Shown here: positions 26,373 to 35,545 of the stretch, one piece after another | Layout of the letters: every line of letters starts with the position of its first letter | Numbering within the stretch: the stretch's first letter is position 1 | Origin: an uncultured SAR116 cluster alpha proteobacterium | GTDB lineage: Bacteria; Pseudomonadota; Alphaproteobacteria; Puniceispirillales; Puniceispirillaceae | NCBI GenBank assembly: GCA_902622515.1 | Contig: CACNQE010000001.1 | Span: 124,001 to 188,000 of the forward strand | Reading direction: 5' to 3' | Length of the DNA stretch: 64,000 bases | Made by a program: the position numbers and the translations under genes | The notes under the pieces: generated by a model | Database searches by the model: none | The model's input: only the letters and a program-made list of their open reading frames with translations | What the model was told of the DNA's origin: nothing

Positions 26373-27551
26373 GTGAGCAAAACAAAAATACCATTTTACA
26401 GAAATCCAAAAATTAGGTCTCTTTTCGTACAAATTTTTGTTCTGTCTTTGGTTTCCTTTTTAATTTTTTCAATTTATCAAACGACCGTCTCAAATCTTAT
26501 CGAGCGCGGGATACAAACTAGTACAAGTTTCTTCGACGATGTAGCTCCATTTAAAATTGGCTTTAGCCCTTTCTTAGATTTTGATTTAGGCAAAACGACT
26601 TATATCGAAGTGTTTTACATTGGTATTTTAAATACAATTCTTATTGCTATTTTAGGAATTATTGCATCAACAATTTTAGGGTTCATTGTTGGGATAGTGA
26701 GACTATCTCCAAATTGGCTGGCATCAAAATGTGCTCTGGTTTATATAGAGGTTTTTAGAAATGTTCCTTTACTTCTCCAAATTATGTTTTGGAATTTTGC
26801 TGTTTTTTTAGCTACACTACCTCCACCAAAGAAATCAATAGAATTTGGATTTTTATATCTAAATAGTCGTGGACTCCACACACCTATTCCTTATGTTGAG
26901 GATGAATTACGGTTTAATTTTTGGATTTTTATTTTGTTAATGACTGCAGTGGGCTGCATTTTTCTGAGTAAATGGGCAAAGAAAAGTTTTGAGCACACTG
27001 GAGTCAAACGACCTGTTTTCTTCTATAATTTTTTAATTTTCACAATTCTCGCAACTCTTAGTTACCTTGCGTTAGGAGGGCCTCTTGAATTTGATATACC
27101 AGTATTAGGAAAATTTAATTTCAAAGGTGGAGGACAACTTCCTTTACCTCTTTTTTCATTGTGGTTTGCTCTGACAATTTATACATCTGCGTTTATTGCA
27201 GAAAATGTTCGTGCAGGTATTTCGTCTGTTTCGACGGGACAATTAGAAGCAGCCAATTCGATTGGACTTAATCGCACTCAAACTATTAATATGATAGTCA
27301 TTCCACAGGCAATGCGTGTAATAATCCCCCCCACAATAAGTCAGTTTTTGAATTTAACCAAAAATTCTTCTTTAGCAGTTGCTGTTGGTTATGAAGAGAT
27401 AGTTGCGGTTTGGGCAGGTATTTCTCTTAATCAAACTGGGCAAGCGGTAATAATTATTGCTATGACAATTATTGTCTATGAGTGTATGAGCCTCTTCACT
27501 TCATTCATGTTGAACATGTATAATCGAAAAGTACAAATTACGGAACGGTAA
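26373..27551 (+). CDS. aapQ: General L-amino acid ABC transporter permease
   Basis: 392-aa inner-membrane permease of the polar-amino-acid (HisM) family. The first helix is at residues ~15-33 and the conserved LNTILIAILGIIASTILGFI helix follows. The C-terminal EAA loop is GQLEAANSIGLNRTQTINMIVIPQAMR. Start set at the GTG at 26373: an in-frame TTG at 26325 lies within the preceding terminator hairpin and would add an unrelated 16 residues. Followed after 5 bases by aapM. Confidence 0.93.
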   Translation: MSKTKIPFYRNPKIRSLFVQIFVLSLVSFLIFSIYQTTVSNLIERGIQTSTSFFDDVAPFKIGFSPFLDFDLGKTTYIEVFYIGILNTILIAILGIIASTILGFIVGIVRLSPNWLASKCALVYIEVFRNVPLLLQIMFWNFAVFLATLPPPKKSIEFGFLYLNSRGLHTPIPYVEDELRFNFWIFILLMTAVGCIFLSKWAKKSFEHTGVKRPVFFYNFLIFTILATLSYLALGGPLEFDIPVLGKFNFKGGGQLPLPLFSLWFALTIYTSAFIAENVRAGISSVSTGQLEAANSIGLNRTQTINMIVIPQAMRVIIPPTISQFLNLTKNSSLAVAVGYEEIVAVWAGISLNQTGQAVIIIAMTIIVYECMSLFTSFMLNMYNRKVQITER

Positions 27552-27556
27552 ACATA

Positions 27557-28681
27557 ATGAACAAAAATGAAGTTTTTATAAAATTACCAGATAGGCCCCC
27601 ACCAAGTTCAACTGTTGGCATAATAGCTTGGACTCAGAAGAATTTGTTCAGTTCCACAACAAATGCGCTAACGACTATTTTATTTTTCTACTTAATTTAT
27701 CTTTACATACCACCATTTTTTGATTGGGCAATTTTTAACGCAAATTTTTCTGGTTCTGACCGTTCCATCTGCGATGCCAACAAAGCTGGTGCTTGCTGGA
27801 CTTTTATAAAAGTAAGGTTTGACCAATTATTATTTGGATTATATTTTGCTTCAAACCCAGATCAAATTTGGCGTCCTGTGGTCGCACTAAGCATTTTTGT
27901 CTTACTACTTATTCCTCTTGTTATTGAGAAAACTCCGCACAAAAAATGGCTTTTAATATTTTTGCTTACTATTTACCCAATCATTTTTATAACATTAGTT
28001 TATGGGGGTTATTTTGGCATTCCCATATCCAATACGACACAGTGGGGTGGTTTTCTCCTCACATTCGCTTTAGCTTTTGTTGGAATAGTTCTCGCTTTGC
28101 CAATAGGTATTATACTCGCATTAGGTAGACGGTCCGAAATGCCTATAATTAGGGCATTATCGGTAACTTATATAGAATTTTGGCGTGGCACTCCTTTGAT
28201 TACGATTCTATTCATGGCATCTGTTATGCTCCCCTTATTTTTTCCATCAGGGGTAGAATTTGATAAGGTTGTCAGAGCAATGATAGGAATTACATTATTT
28301 CAGTCAGCATATACTGCCGAGGCGGTAAGAGGAGGATTGCAAGCAATAGACAAAGGTCAAAGTGAGGCTTCGATGGCTTTAGGCATGGGTTACTGGCAAA
28401 GAAATGTTTTCATTATATTGCCCCAAGCATTAAAAATTTCTATACCCTCTATTGTAAACACTTTCATAGCTTTGTTTAAGGATACATCCCTTGTTTCCAT
28501 CATCGGATTATTAGATTTATTAAATATGTCTCAGACGGCTTCTCGTTCTCTTGACTGGAACGGATATGATATAGAGGGTTATTTATTTGCTGGATTTATT
28601 TTCTGGGCCTGTTGTTATGGAATGTCCAGTTACAGTCAAAAGTTAGAACGAAAGCTCGACACTGAAGGGAGAACAGAATGA
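27557..28681 (+). CDS. aapM: General L-amino acid ABC transporter permease
   Basis: 374-aa second permease subunit. Hydrophobic helices start near residue 35; the family block [30 protein letters not shown] is visible around residue 155. The EAA loop is [26 protein letters not shown]. It forms the transmembrane channel with AapQ. Its TGA overlaps the aapP ATG (ATGA), so the permease and ATPase are translationally coupled. Confidence 0.94.
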   Translation: MNKNEVFIKLPDRPPPSSTVGIIAWTQKNLFSSTTNALTTILFFYLIYLYIPPFFDWAIFNANFSGSDRSICDANKAGACWTFIKVRFDQLLFGLYFASNPDQIWRPVVALSIFVLLLIPLVIEKTPHKKWLLIFLLTIYPIIFITLVYGGYFGIPISNTTQWGGFLLTFALAFVGIVLALPIGIILALGRRSEMPIIRALSVTYIEFWRGTPLITILFMASVMLPLFFPSGVEFDKVVRAMIGITLFQSAYTAEAVRGGLQAIDKGQSEASMALGMGYWQRNVFIILPQALKISIPSIVNTFIALFKDTSLVSIIGLLDLLNMSQTASRSLDWNGYDIEGYLFAGFIFWACCYGMSSYSQKLERKLDTEGRTE

Positions 28682-29457
28682 CTAGTGCATCTGCATCTAA
28701 AAAATCTACTAAAAATGAAATTTCTCCAATCATTACAATTAATAAACTTAATAAATGGTATGGTAAGTTTCATGTATTAAAAGATATAGACCTTGAAGTT
28801 AATAAAACCGAAAAAATTGTGATTTGCGGTCCATCTGGCTCAGGCAAATCTACGCTAATTAGATGCATCAATCGTTTAGAGGTTCACCAAGAGGGTAGTA
28901 TCGTAGTCGATGGTACTGAATTAACGGATGATGTTAAACAAATCAATGAAATAAGAAGTGATGTTGGAATGGTATTTCAGCACTTCAACTTATTTCCCCA
29001 CCTCACAGTTTTAGAAAATTGCACACTAGCCCCTATTTGGGTTCGCAAAAAATCAAAATTGGAAGCCGATGAAATGGCGATGGAGCTATTAACCAAAGTA
29101 AAAATTCCAGACCAAGCTAAGAAGTACCCAGGCCAGCTTTCTGGAGGTCAGCAACAGCGAGTAGCAATTGCACGAGCACTTTGCATGCAACCAAGGGTAA
29201 TGTTATTCGATGAACCAACGTCTGCACTTGACCCCGAAATGATTAAAGAAGTTTTAGAGACTATGATTGAGTTGGCTGAATCAGGAATGACAATGCTAGT
29301 AGTAACCCATGAAATGGGGTTTGCAAATAAAGTTGCAGATAGAGTGATTTTTATGGATGAAGGGCAAATTGTAGAGCAGAATGACCCTAAAAACTTTTTT
29401 AACAATCCTAAATCCGATAGAACAAAGTTATTTCTAAGCCAAATACTTAATCATTAA
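28678..29457 (+). CDS. aapP: General L-amino acid ABC transporter ATP-binding protein
   Basis: 259-aa ABC ATPase of the GlnQ/HisP type that powers AapQM. Walker A is GPSGSGKST, the Q-loop [13 protein letters not shown], the signature [15 protein letters not shown], Walker [14 protein letters not shown] and the switch His is in VTHEMGF. An extra Ser/Thr/Lys-rich tail of about 20 residues precedes the domain. Last gene of the operon. Confidence 0.96.
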   Translation: MTSASASKKSTKNEISPIITINKLNKWYGKFHVLKDIDLEVNKTEKIVICGPSGSGKSTLIRCINRLEVHQEGSIVVDGTELTDDVKQINEIRSDVGMVFQHFNLFPHLTVLENCTLAPIWVRKKSKLEADEMAMELLTKVKIPDQAKKYPGQLSGGQQQRVAIARALCMQPRVMLFDEPTSALDPEMIKEVLETMIELAESGMTMLVVTHEMGFANKVADRVIFMDEGQIVEQNDPKNFFNNPKSDRTKLFLSQILNH

Positions 29458-29589
29458 AAATTTTTTGAGAAATTGTTAAATTGCCCAAAAATTGATGAGC
29501 TGGATAGAGCGATTACCTACTTTTTTTTAGAAAGTACTTAACTGTTCAATCATAAATTCCTTATTTTCTTATCGTTCTTTAAAAAAAAG

Positions 29590-29647
29590 CGATTTACACT
29601 GTTGCCAAGCAATTCCCTATCTTGCTAGGTTGAAAGGGTTAAAATCG
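29590..29647 (+). promoter_or_regulatory. Possible structured leader of the proXWV operon
   Basis: CGATTT (29590-29595) can pair with AAATCG (29642-29647). Inside lies a hairpin CCAAGCAA/TTGCTAGG (29605-29612 with 29622-29629, one A-A mismatch) whose loop CCCT (29615-29618) can pair with AGGG (29635-29638), a pseudoknot-like fold. It ends about 10 bases before the ribosome site AGGAGG. It may be chance in AT-rich DNA; I could not match it to a named riboswitch. Confidence 0.3.
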
Positions 29648-29667
29648 AAAAGTTCTAGGAGGAACAA

Positions 29668-30675
29668 ATGAATAAAATTTTAAAAGGTGCTGTGATTTCT
29701 ATCGCTAGCGTCTTTATAGCTGGTTCAGCATTCGCTGGTGGCCATGACTCCTGTGGTGATATCACCATCGCAGAAATGGATTGGGCTTCAGCAGAATTTA
29801 TGGCCAATGTTGACAAAATTATATTGGAAGAAGGTTACGGTTGTAATGTCGAACTTGTACCGGGCGCAACAATGACTACTTTTGCTTCAATGGACACAAA
29901 AGGTGTGCCAGATGTAGCACCAGAGCTTTGGGCTAACGCAGTTCAAACACCATTAGCAAAAGCAGAGTCAGAGGGTCGTCTTTTCATGCTAAACGGTGCG
30001 CCAATTACAGGTGCCGGTGAAGGCTGGATGATAAGTACCAAAGCTATGCAAGAAAATGGTTTAACAACCCTAGACGATGTATTAGCTAGGCCTGACTTAT
30101 TTCCACACCCTGAAGACTCATCAAAAGGTGGTATTGTGACATGTCCTTCAGGATGGGGATGCCAAATTGCAACAAATCAATTATTCAAAGCTTTTGATAT
30201 GGAAGCAAAAGGATGGATGTTAATTGATTCTGGCTCATCTGCTGGCTTAGATGGTTCTATTCAAAAAGCAATCACTCGAGGTGAGAACTGGTTTGGATAT
30301 TATTGGGGACCAACTGTGTTAGCTGCACAGGGAGGTCTATCCTTGCTTGACATGGGGCCTTTTGGTGGCAACGATAACTGGGATAACTGCTTAATGGACC
30401 CAGAGTGTCAAGATCCACAGCCATCTGGTTGGGTTGTATCAGAGGTAACATCTGTTGTAGCTGCCAACTTTATCGAAAATGGTCCAAAAGCTGGTAAAGC
30501 ATACATAGAGAAGAGAAGTTTTCCCTCAGATGTAATGATGGAAATGCTAGTTTGGATGGCAGAAAACCAGGCTAGTGGCGAAGATACTGCCTATGAGTTT
30601 TTGGAGAGACATCCAGATGTTTGGTCTCAATGGGTAACGCCTCAAGGTGCTGCGCTTGTAAAAAGAGCACTCTAG
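29668..30675 (+). CDS. proX: Glycine betaine/proline ABC transporter, substrate-binding protein
   Basis: 335-aa periplasmic binding protein of the OpuAC/ProX family. The signal peptide ends in GSAFA-GG. The mature start DITIAEMDWASAEFMANV and the VELVPGATMTTFASM block are typical, and several Trp residues (WGPTV, GWVVSEV, WSQWV) could form the aromatic cage for a quaternary amine. Perfect AGGAGG site before the ATG. Supplies the ProWV importer with betaine-like osmolytes or methylated amines. A hairpin follows the stop. Confidence 0.93.
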   Translation: MNKILKGAVISIASVFIAGSAFAGGHDSCGDITIAEMDWASAEFMANVDKIILEEGYGCNVELVPGATMTTFASMDTKGVPDVAPELWANAVQTPLAKAESEGRLFMLNGAPITGAGEGWMISTKAMQENGLTTLDDVLARPDLFPHPEDSSKGGIVTCPSGWGCQIATNQLFKAFDMEAKGWMLIDSGSSAGLDGSIQKAITRGENWFGYYWGPTVLAAQGGLSLLDMGPFGGNDNWDNCLMDPECQDPQPSGWVVSEVTSVVAANFIENGPKAGKAYIEKRSFPSDVMMEMLVWMAENQASGEDTAYEFLERHPDVWSQWVTPQGAALVKRAL

Positions 30676-30691
30676 TTAAATATAAAACTAA

Positions 30692-30717
30692 AAATGGGCC
30701 ATTATTATGGCCCATTT
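30692..30717 (+). terminator. Hairpin between proX and proW (partial terminator / mRNA stabiliser)
   Basis: AAATGGGCC (30692-30700) pairs perfectly with GGCCCATTT (30709-30717) across ATTATTAT. It is followed by CTTTATTA, a weak T run. It sits 16 bases after the proX stop, the same position as the aapJ-aapQ hairpin. Confidence 0.7.
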
Positions 30718-30736
30718 CTTTATTAGGGAGAAGAAA

Positions 30737-31621
30737 TTGAGCTTTTTCGTCGAATTTCCCAAAATGGGTAGAGCTGATTTAAGAGACTTTAAAAAAGGTA
30801 TTGATGAAAGCTTCAAAGATTTTACTCGAGAATACGGAGAAGCTATTGAACATTTTTTTGACCCACTTCTGTATTTTTTAGTTTGGCTGGAAAAGTTGTT
30901 TTTAAATACGCCTTGGCCAATAATTATGGTTGTAATCGCTGTTTTAGTTTATTTTGGTTCAAGAAGTTTAAAACTTACGATTGGAGCGGTACTGGCTTTC
31001 TTAGTCATTGGATATTTAGATATGTGGGAAGATACCATGGCAACCCTGGCTATTATCTCGGTAGCTACTATCGTTTGCATAAGTGTTGGAATTCCAATTG
31101 GTATTTTAATGGCCCGTTCAAATAGGGCACAAACATTAATTACCCCGATATTGGATGTTATGCAGACAATACCGAGTTTTGTATATTTAATTCCTGTGGT
31201 AATGCTTCTTGGCATTGGAAAAGTTCCAGGATTATTGGCTGTTTGCATATATGCTATTCCTCCAATTGTGCGTCTCACAAATTTAGGAATTAGATTAGTG
31301 GATAAAGACGTAATGGAAGCATCTGAAGCATTTGGAGCAAGCTACAGTCAAAAATTATTAGGTGTTCAAATTCCATTAGCTTTACCCAATATATTTGCAG
31401 GTGTAAATCAAACAATAATGATGGCCCTATCAATGGTAGTAATTGCATCAATGATTGGCGTTAAAGGTCTGGGGGTCCCCGTTTTAAGGGCGATATCTAA
31501 CCAGTATTTAGCTTTAGGCGTTATGAATGGTCTTGCTATTGTTGTTTTAGCAATTTTGTTTGATAGAGTTTCTCAAAAATTTGGAAAGCGTCTTCAGGCT
31601 CACACTGAAAGTATGAAATAA
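30737..31621 (+). CDS. proW: Glycine betaine/proline ABC transporter permease
   Basis: 294-aa permease. Residues ~50-100 hold the first helices, then AIISVATIVCISVGIPIGIL and the typical ProW motif QTIPSFVYLIPVVMLLGIGKVPG. The EAA loop is DKDVMEASEAFGASYSQKL. Start set at TTG 30737 with AGGGAG about 7 bases upstream; the ATG at 30707 lies inside the hairpin loop-stem and lacks a ribosome site. Stop overlaps proV as TAATG. Confidence 0.9.
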   Translation: MSFFVEFPKMGRADLRDFKKGIDESFKDFTREYGEAIEHFFDPLLYFLVWLEKLFLNTPWPIIMVVIAVLVYFGSRSLKLTIGAVLAFLVIGYLDMWEDTMATLAIISVATIVCISVGIPIGILMARSNRAQTLITPILDVMQTIPSFVYLIPVVMLLGIGKVPGLLAVCIYAIPPIVRLTNLGIRLVDKDVMEASEAFGASYSQKLLGVQIPLALPNIFAGVNQTIMMALSMVVIASMIGVKGLGVPVLRAISNQYLALGVMNGLAIVVLAILFDRVSQKFGKRLQAHTESMK

Positions 31622-32667
31622 TGTCAGATACGAAAGTAGCCATAAAAGATTTATATAAAATATTTGGCTCTAATCCTTCCTCCATGATTGATAAGGTTAA
31701 GAATGGCATATCAAAGTCTGATTTGTTAGAAAATTATGGTCATGTTTTAGGCCTAGATAACGTGAATATTGAAGTCAAAAAAAGTCAATTACAGGTAATA
31801 ATGGGGCTTTCTGGTTCTGGTAAATCCACTCTAATTAGGCACATTAATCGACTTATAGAGCCTACATCTGGTTCGATAGTGGTAGATGGTGAAGATATTT
31901 TGTCTATGAATCAGACTGAACTTCGAAATTTTAGAAGAAGTAAAGCTAGTATGGTATTCCAAAAATTTGGATTATTACCGCATAGAAAGATCGTAGAAAA
32001 TGTAAGTTATGGACTTACAATACAGGGTATAAATAAAAAAGAGGCTTACGAGAGATCTAATCAATGGATTGAAAGTGTAGGCTTAAATGGGTTTGAAAAC
32101 CATTATCCTGCTCAACTTTCAGGGGGTATGCAACAACGTGTTGGCTTAGCACGTGCATTAGCAACAGATGCTGACATTTTGCTTATGGACGAGGCTTTTT
32201 CAGCTCTAGACCCGCTAATTAGGTCTGATATGCAAGACGTATTATTGTCACTTCAAGAAAAATTACATAAAACAATTATATTTATCACACATGATTTAGA
32301 TGAAGCTCTAAAACTCGGAGACAATATCGCTATTTTAAGGGATGGTGCTGTAATTCAATCTGGGACTGCCGAGGACATAATTTTACACCCTGCAGATGAT
32401 TATGTGACGGATTTCATCAAGGATATTAATAAAGCAAGAGTTTTAAAGGTTAGTTCTGTAATGACGAATGAAAATTCAATCAAAGGACCAGAAATACAGG
32501 ATACTGTTATTATAGAAGATGCCTTGCAAACAGTATCTAAATCTGGTTCTAATGGCGCTATTGTTGTTAAAAATGGAAAAAAAATTGGAACGGTCTCTCT
32601 TACTGATATGATAATGGCAATTGCCCGTTCTACCAAAAACACTGATAGCGATACTGTCTATAGGTAG
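31621..32667 (+). CDS. proV: Glycine betaine/proline ABC transporter ATP-binding protein
   Basis: 348-aa ABC ATPase. Walker A GLSGSGKST, Q-loop VFQKFGLLPHRK, signature LSGGMQQRVGLARAL, Walker B ILLMDEAFSALDP (the DEAFSALDP form is typical of ProV/OpuAA) and switch His in ITHDLDEAL. An N-terminal extension with the family's IFGSNP start is present. The C-terminal ~75 residues form a CBS-like segment (GSNGAIVVKNGKKIGTVSLT), which in this family senses ionic strength. Coupled to proW by a one-base overlap. Confidence 0.94.
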   Translation: MSDTKVAIKDLYKIFGSNPSSMIDKVKNGISKSDLLENYGHVLGLDNVNIEVKKSQLQVIMGLSGSGKSTLIRHINRLIEPTSGSIVVDGEDILSMNQTELRNFRRSKASMVFQKFGLLPHRKIVENVSYGLTIQGINKKEAYERSNQWIESVGLNGFENHYPAQLSGGMQQRVGLARALATDADILLMDEAFSALDPLIRSDMQDVLLSLQEKLHKTIIFITHDLDEALKLGDNIAILRDGAVIQSGTAEDIILHPADDYVTDFIKDINKARVLKVSSVMTNENSIKGPEIQDTVIIEDALQTVSKSGSNGAIVVKNGKKIGTVSLTDMIMAIARSTKNTDSDTVYR

Positions 32668-32750
32668 TTTTTGTTAAGTTTAAAAATCACAAACCCCAAT
32701 ATAACTACAAAGTTTTTTTCTATTGCACTTTATGTCTGGGTTCGTAAAAA

Positions 32751-34070
32751 GTGAACGATCAGGCTGTAGTTATTCATCCTGAGGTAAGAAAATTACCCAC
32801 TAGTCGTAGCTCAGAAGCCCTATTAATAGAGGCTTGTGGTCTCGCTGAGGCAATTCAGCTTGAAGTGATTCATTCAGAGGTTGTAAAATTATTCGCTCCC
32901 AAAGCGAATACATATCTCGGAGCTGGCTTTATTGAATTATTGAAAAAAAAGCTAGATGCAGAAAGTATTCACCCAATCATCATTGTTGATTGCAATTTGA
33001 GTCCAGTTCAGCAAAGAAATTTAGAGGAAATTTTGAACTGCAAGGTAATTGATCGAACGGCTTTGATTCTGGAGATTTTTGGAGCTCGTGCTAATACACA
33101 TGCTGGAAGGCTACAGGTAGAATTAGCCTCCCTCACCTTTCAGCGCTCACGCTTGGTTAGAAGTTGGACACATCTTGAGAGACAAAGAGGTGGTAGCGGT
33201 TTTCTGGGTGGACCTGGTGAAAGACAAATCGAACTTGACCGAAGAATGCTATTAGAACGCGTATTGAAAATTAAAGAGGAGTTACAAGAAGTTGAGAGAA
33301 CAAGAGACATTCAGCGTTCTAATCGAAGCCGTACTGAAACACCCACGATTGCACTGGTTGGGTATACAAATGCAGGAAAGTCTACCTTATTCAATTCACT
33401 AACCTCTGCAAAAGTTATGGCGAAAGATATGTTATTTGCAACACTTGATCCAACAATAAGAATTGCAGCAATTCCATCAGGTCAAAAGATTATTCTTGCA
33501 GATACAGTTGGCTTTATTAGTGAACTACCAACAGAGCTGATTGAGGCCTTCAAAAGTACACTTGAAGAAGTAACGCAAGCTAATTTTTTGTTGCATGTTC
33601 ATGACGCCTCCTCACAATTTCTTGAAGAAGAAGAAGAGGATGTAAATAAAATACTGTCTGAACTTGGTATATATAGCGATATCTTATCAAAAAAGGTTAT
33701 TCATGTTTTAAATAAATCTGATTTAATTTCTGCGGATAGAAGAGAAGAATTAGAGCATATGTATCCAAATTCTGCCTTTATTTCTGCAATTTCAAATAAA
33801 AATTTTGAAAACTTATTTGAATTAATTGAAGATAAAATTAACTATGATACAGCAATTTATACCTTCAAATTATCTTCTGTTTTTGGTGATGCACGGGCTT
33901 ATCTTTATGAAAATGGCATAGTACAGGAATCTTCCTTTGACGAAACCGGTTTTGAAAGTTTAACAGTAAGACTATCTTCTTCAAATTACAAACGCTTCAA
34001 TTCTCGCTGGCCTAGGTTAGCCAAAAAAAAATCGTTAAAACAGGTCCAGAAGCTTTTTTTTAGCGAATAA
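32751..34070 (+). CDS. hflX: GTPase HflX
   Basis: 439-aa ribosome-associated GTPase that splits or rescues stalled ribosomes. The N-terminal HflX domain has ANTHAGRLQVELASL and GGSGFLGGPGERQIELDRR. The G1 loop is GYTNAGKST at 204-212, G3 is in LADTVGFI, and G4 is NKSD. Start is GTG at 32751. In most alphaproteobacteria hflX follows hfq; here it stands about 13 kb from hfq, after the betaine operon. Confidence 0.94.
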   Translation: MNDQAVVIHPEVRKLPTSRSSEALLIEACGLAEAIQLEVIHSEVVKLFAPKANTYLGAGFIELLKKKLDAESIHPIIIVDCNLSPVQQRNLEEILNCKVIDRTALILEIFGARANTHAGRLQVELASLTFQRSRLVRSWTHLERQRGGSGFLGGPGERQIELDRRMLLERVLKIKEELQEVERTRDIQRSNRSRTETPTIALVGYTNAGKSTLFNSLTSAKVMAKDMLFATLDPTIRIAAIPSGQKIILADTVGFISELPTELIEAFKSTLEEVTQANFLLHVHDASSQFLEEEEEDVNKILSELGIYSDILSKKVIHVLNKSDLISADRREELEHMYPNSAFISAISNKNFENLFELIEDKINYDTAIYTFKLSSVFGDARAYLYENGIVQESSFDETGFESLTVRLSSSNYKRFNSRWPRLAKKKSLKQVQKLFFSE

Positions 34071-34120
34071 ATAAAAGATATTTTATTATTTCAGATAAAT
34101 TAATTTAGGGTATTTCGTGT

Positions 34121-35545
34121 ATGAAAACGATAATGTGGTTTCGTCAAGATTTAAGGCTATCTGATAATCCCGCACTTATGGAAGCTATCAGTTGTGGTGA
34201 AATTATTCCAATTTATATTTTAGATGACATCAACTCCCACTCAGAGAAAATTGGGGATGCAAGCCGTGTTTGGTTACACTATTCATTACTTGAATTGAAT
34301 AAGTCGTTAAATGGCAATTTAAGATTTTTCAAAGGAGCAGCAAAAGAGATTATATCCGAATTAATAGGAGTAACAGATTCTAAAAAGATAGTTTGGAATA
34401 GGTGCTATGAGCCTTGGCGCATCAAACGTGATACATATATTAAGAAAGACCTTAAAGAATTGGGGATAGAGGTTAAAAGCTGTAACGGTTCTCTTTTATG
34501 GGAGCCACAGGAGATTTGCAAATCAGACGGCACGCACTATCGTGTTTTTACACCCTTTTATCGGAGAGGGTGTCTTAACGCTGTACCACCGCGTATACCG
34601 AAAAATGCACCTTTAAATATAAAGTTTGCAGAAATCCTAAATTTAAAAAGAGATTGTTCTTTAGAAGAGCTTGAACTATTGCCCAAACATGATTGGTATA
34701 TTTCAATGGTCAAGAACTGGAAAATTGGAGAACAAGGCGGGTTGGATGATCTTGACGACTTTCTAGAGAATGGCATTGTTAATTATAAAGTGGGTAGAAA
34801 CATTCCAGCCAAAAAATCAGTTTCACGATTGTCTCCTAGACTACATTTTGGAGAATTATCTCCAAACCAGGTATGGTATGCAGCACAGCAGATTATCGAG
34901 CCTGGTGATTCTAATTTAGATAGCTTTTTATCTGAGCTTGGTTGGCGCGAATTCGCCTATCATTTACACTTTCACTACCCTTCACTGGCAAATGAAAACT
35001 TAAACCCAAAATTTAATTCTTTTGCATGGAAAACAGAAACCAATAACATTGAGGCATGGCAAACAGGAATGACTGGCTATCCAATTGTTGATGCTGGTAT
35101 GAGAGAACTATACCAGACAGGCTATATGCATAACAGATTGAGGATGATTGTTGGCTCGTTTCTGGTTAAGAACCTACTGCAACATTGGCATCATGGAAGA
35201 GACTGGTTTCACAATTGTTTAGTCGATGCTGACTTATGTGTTAATTCAGCAAGCTGGCAGTGGATTGCAGGATGTGGGGCAGACGCCGCACCTTATTTTA
35301 GAATCTTTAATCCAGTTACACAGGGCGAGAAGTTCGACCCTGAAGGTGAGTATACAAAAAAATGGGTTCCAGAGTTAATCAATATACCCAAAAAATTTCT
35401 GTTCTGTCCCTGGCAGGCTCCCGCTGAGATACTTGAAAAAAGTGGAATACAACTTGGCACAACGTACCCAATGCCCATTGTTGATTTAAAAGTTTCAAGA
35501 AATTTAGCACTTGAAGCGTTTTCAAAATTGCCGAAATCTGCCTGA
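34121..35545 (+). CDS. phrB: Deoxyribodipyrimidine photolyase (class I)
   Basis: 474-aa light-driven DNA repair enzyme for cyclobutane pyrimidine dimers. The N-terminal antenna domain starts IMWFRQDLRLSDNPAL. The FAD-binding C-terminal domain has LSELGWREFAYHLHFHYP, TGYPIVDAGMRELYQTGYMHNR and NSASWQWIAGCGADAAPYFR, including the Trp/His residues of the electron-transfer and flavin pocket. Its TGA overlaps the ATG of the next photolyase-like gene (TGATG), so the two are translated together. Confidence 0.95.
   Translation: MKTIMWFRQDLRLSDNPALMEAISCGEIIPIYILDDINSHSEKIGDASRVWLHYSLLELNKSLNGNLRFFKGAAKEIISELIGVTDSKKIVWNRCYEPWRIKRDTYIKKDLKELGIEVKSCNGSLLWEPQEICKSDGTHYRVFTPFYRRGCLNAVPPRIPKNAPLNIKFAEILNLKRDCSLEELELLPKHDWYISMVKNWKIGEQGGLDDLDDFLENGIVNYKVGRNIPAKKSVSRLSPRLHFGELSPNQVWYAAQQIIEPGDSNLDSFLSELGWREFAYHLHFHYPSLANENLNPKFNSFAWKTETNNIEAWQTGMTGYPIVDAGMRELYQTGYMHNRLRMIVGSFLVKNLLQHWHHGRDWFHNCLVDADLCVNSASWQWIAGCGADAAPYFRIFNPVTQGEKFDPEGEYTKKWVPELINIPKKFLFCPWQAPAEILEKSGIQLGTTYPMPIVDLKVSRNLALEAFSKLPKSA

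Noticed and set aside
29590-29647. Named riboswitch (SAM-II, SAM-V or glycine) before proX
   Set aside because: The fold is only outlined and the conserved core sequences I know could not be matched, so it is reported only as a possible structured leader.
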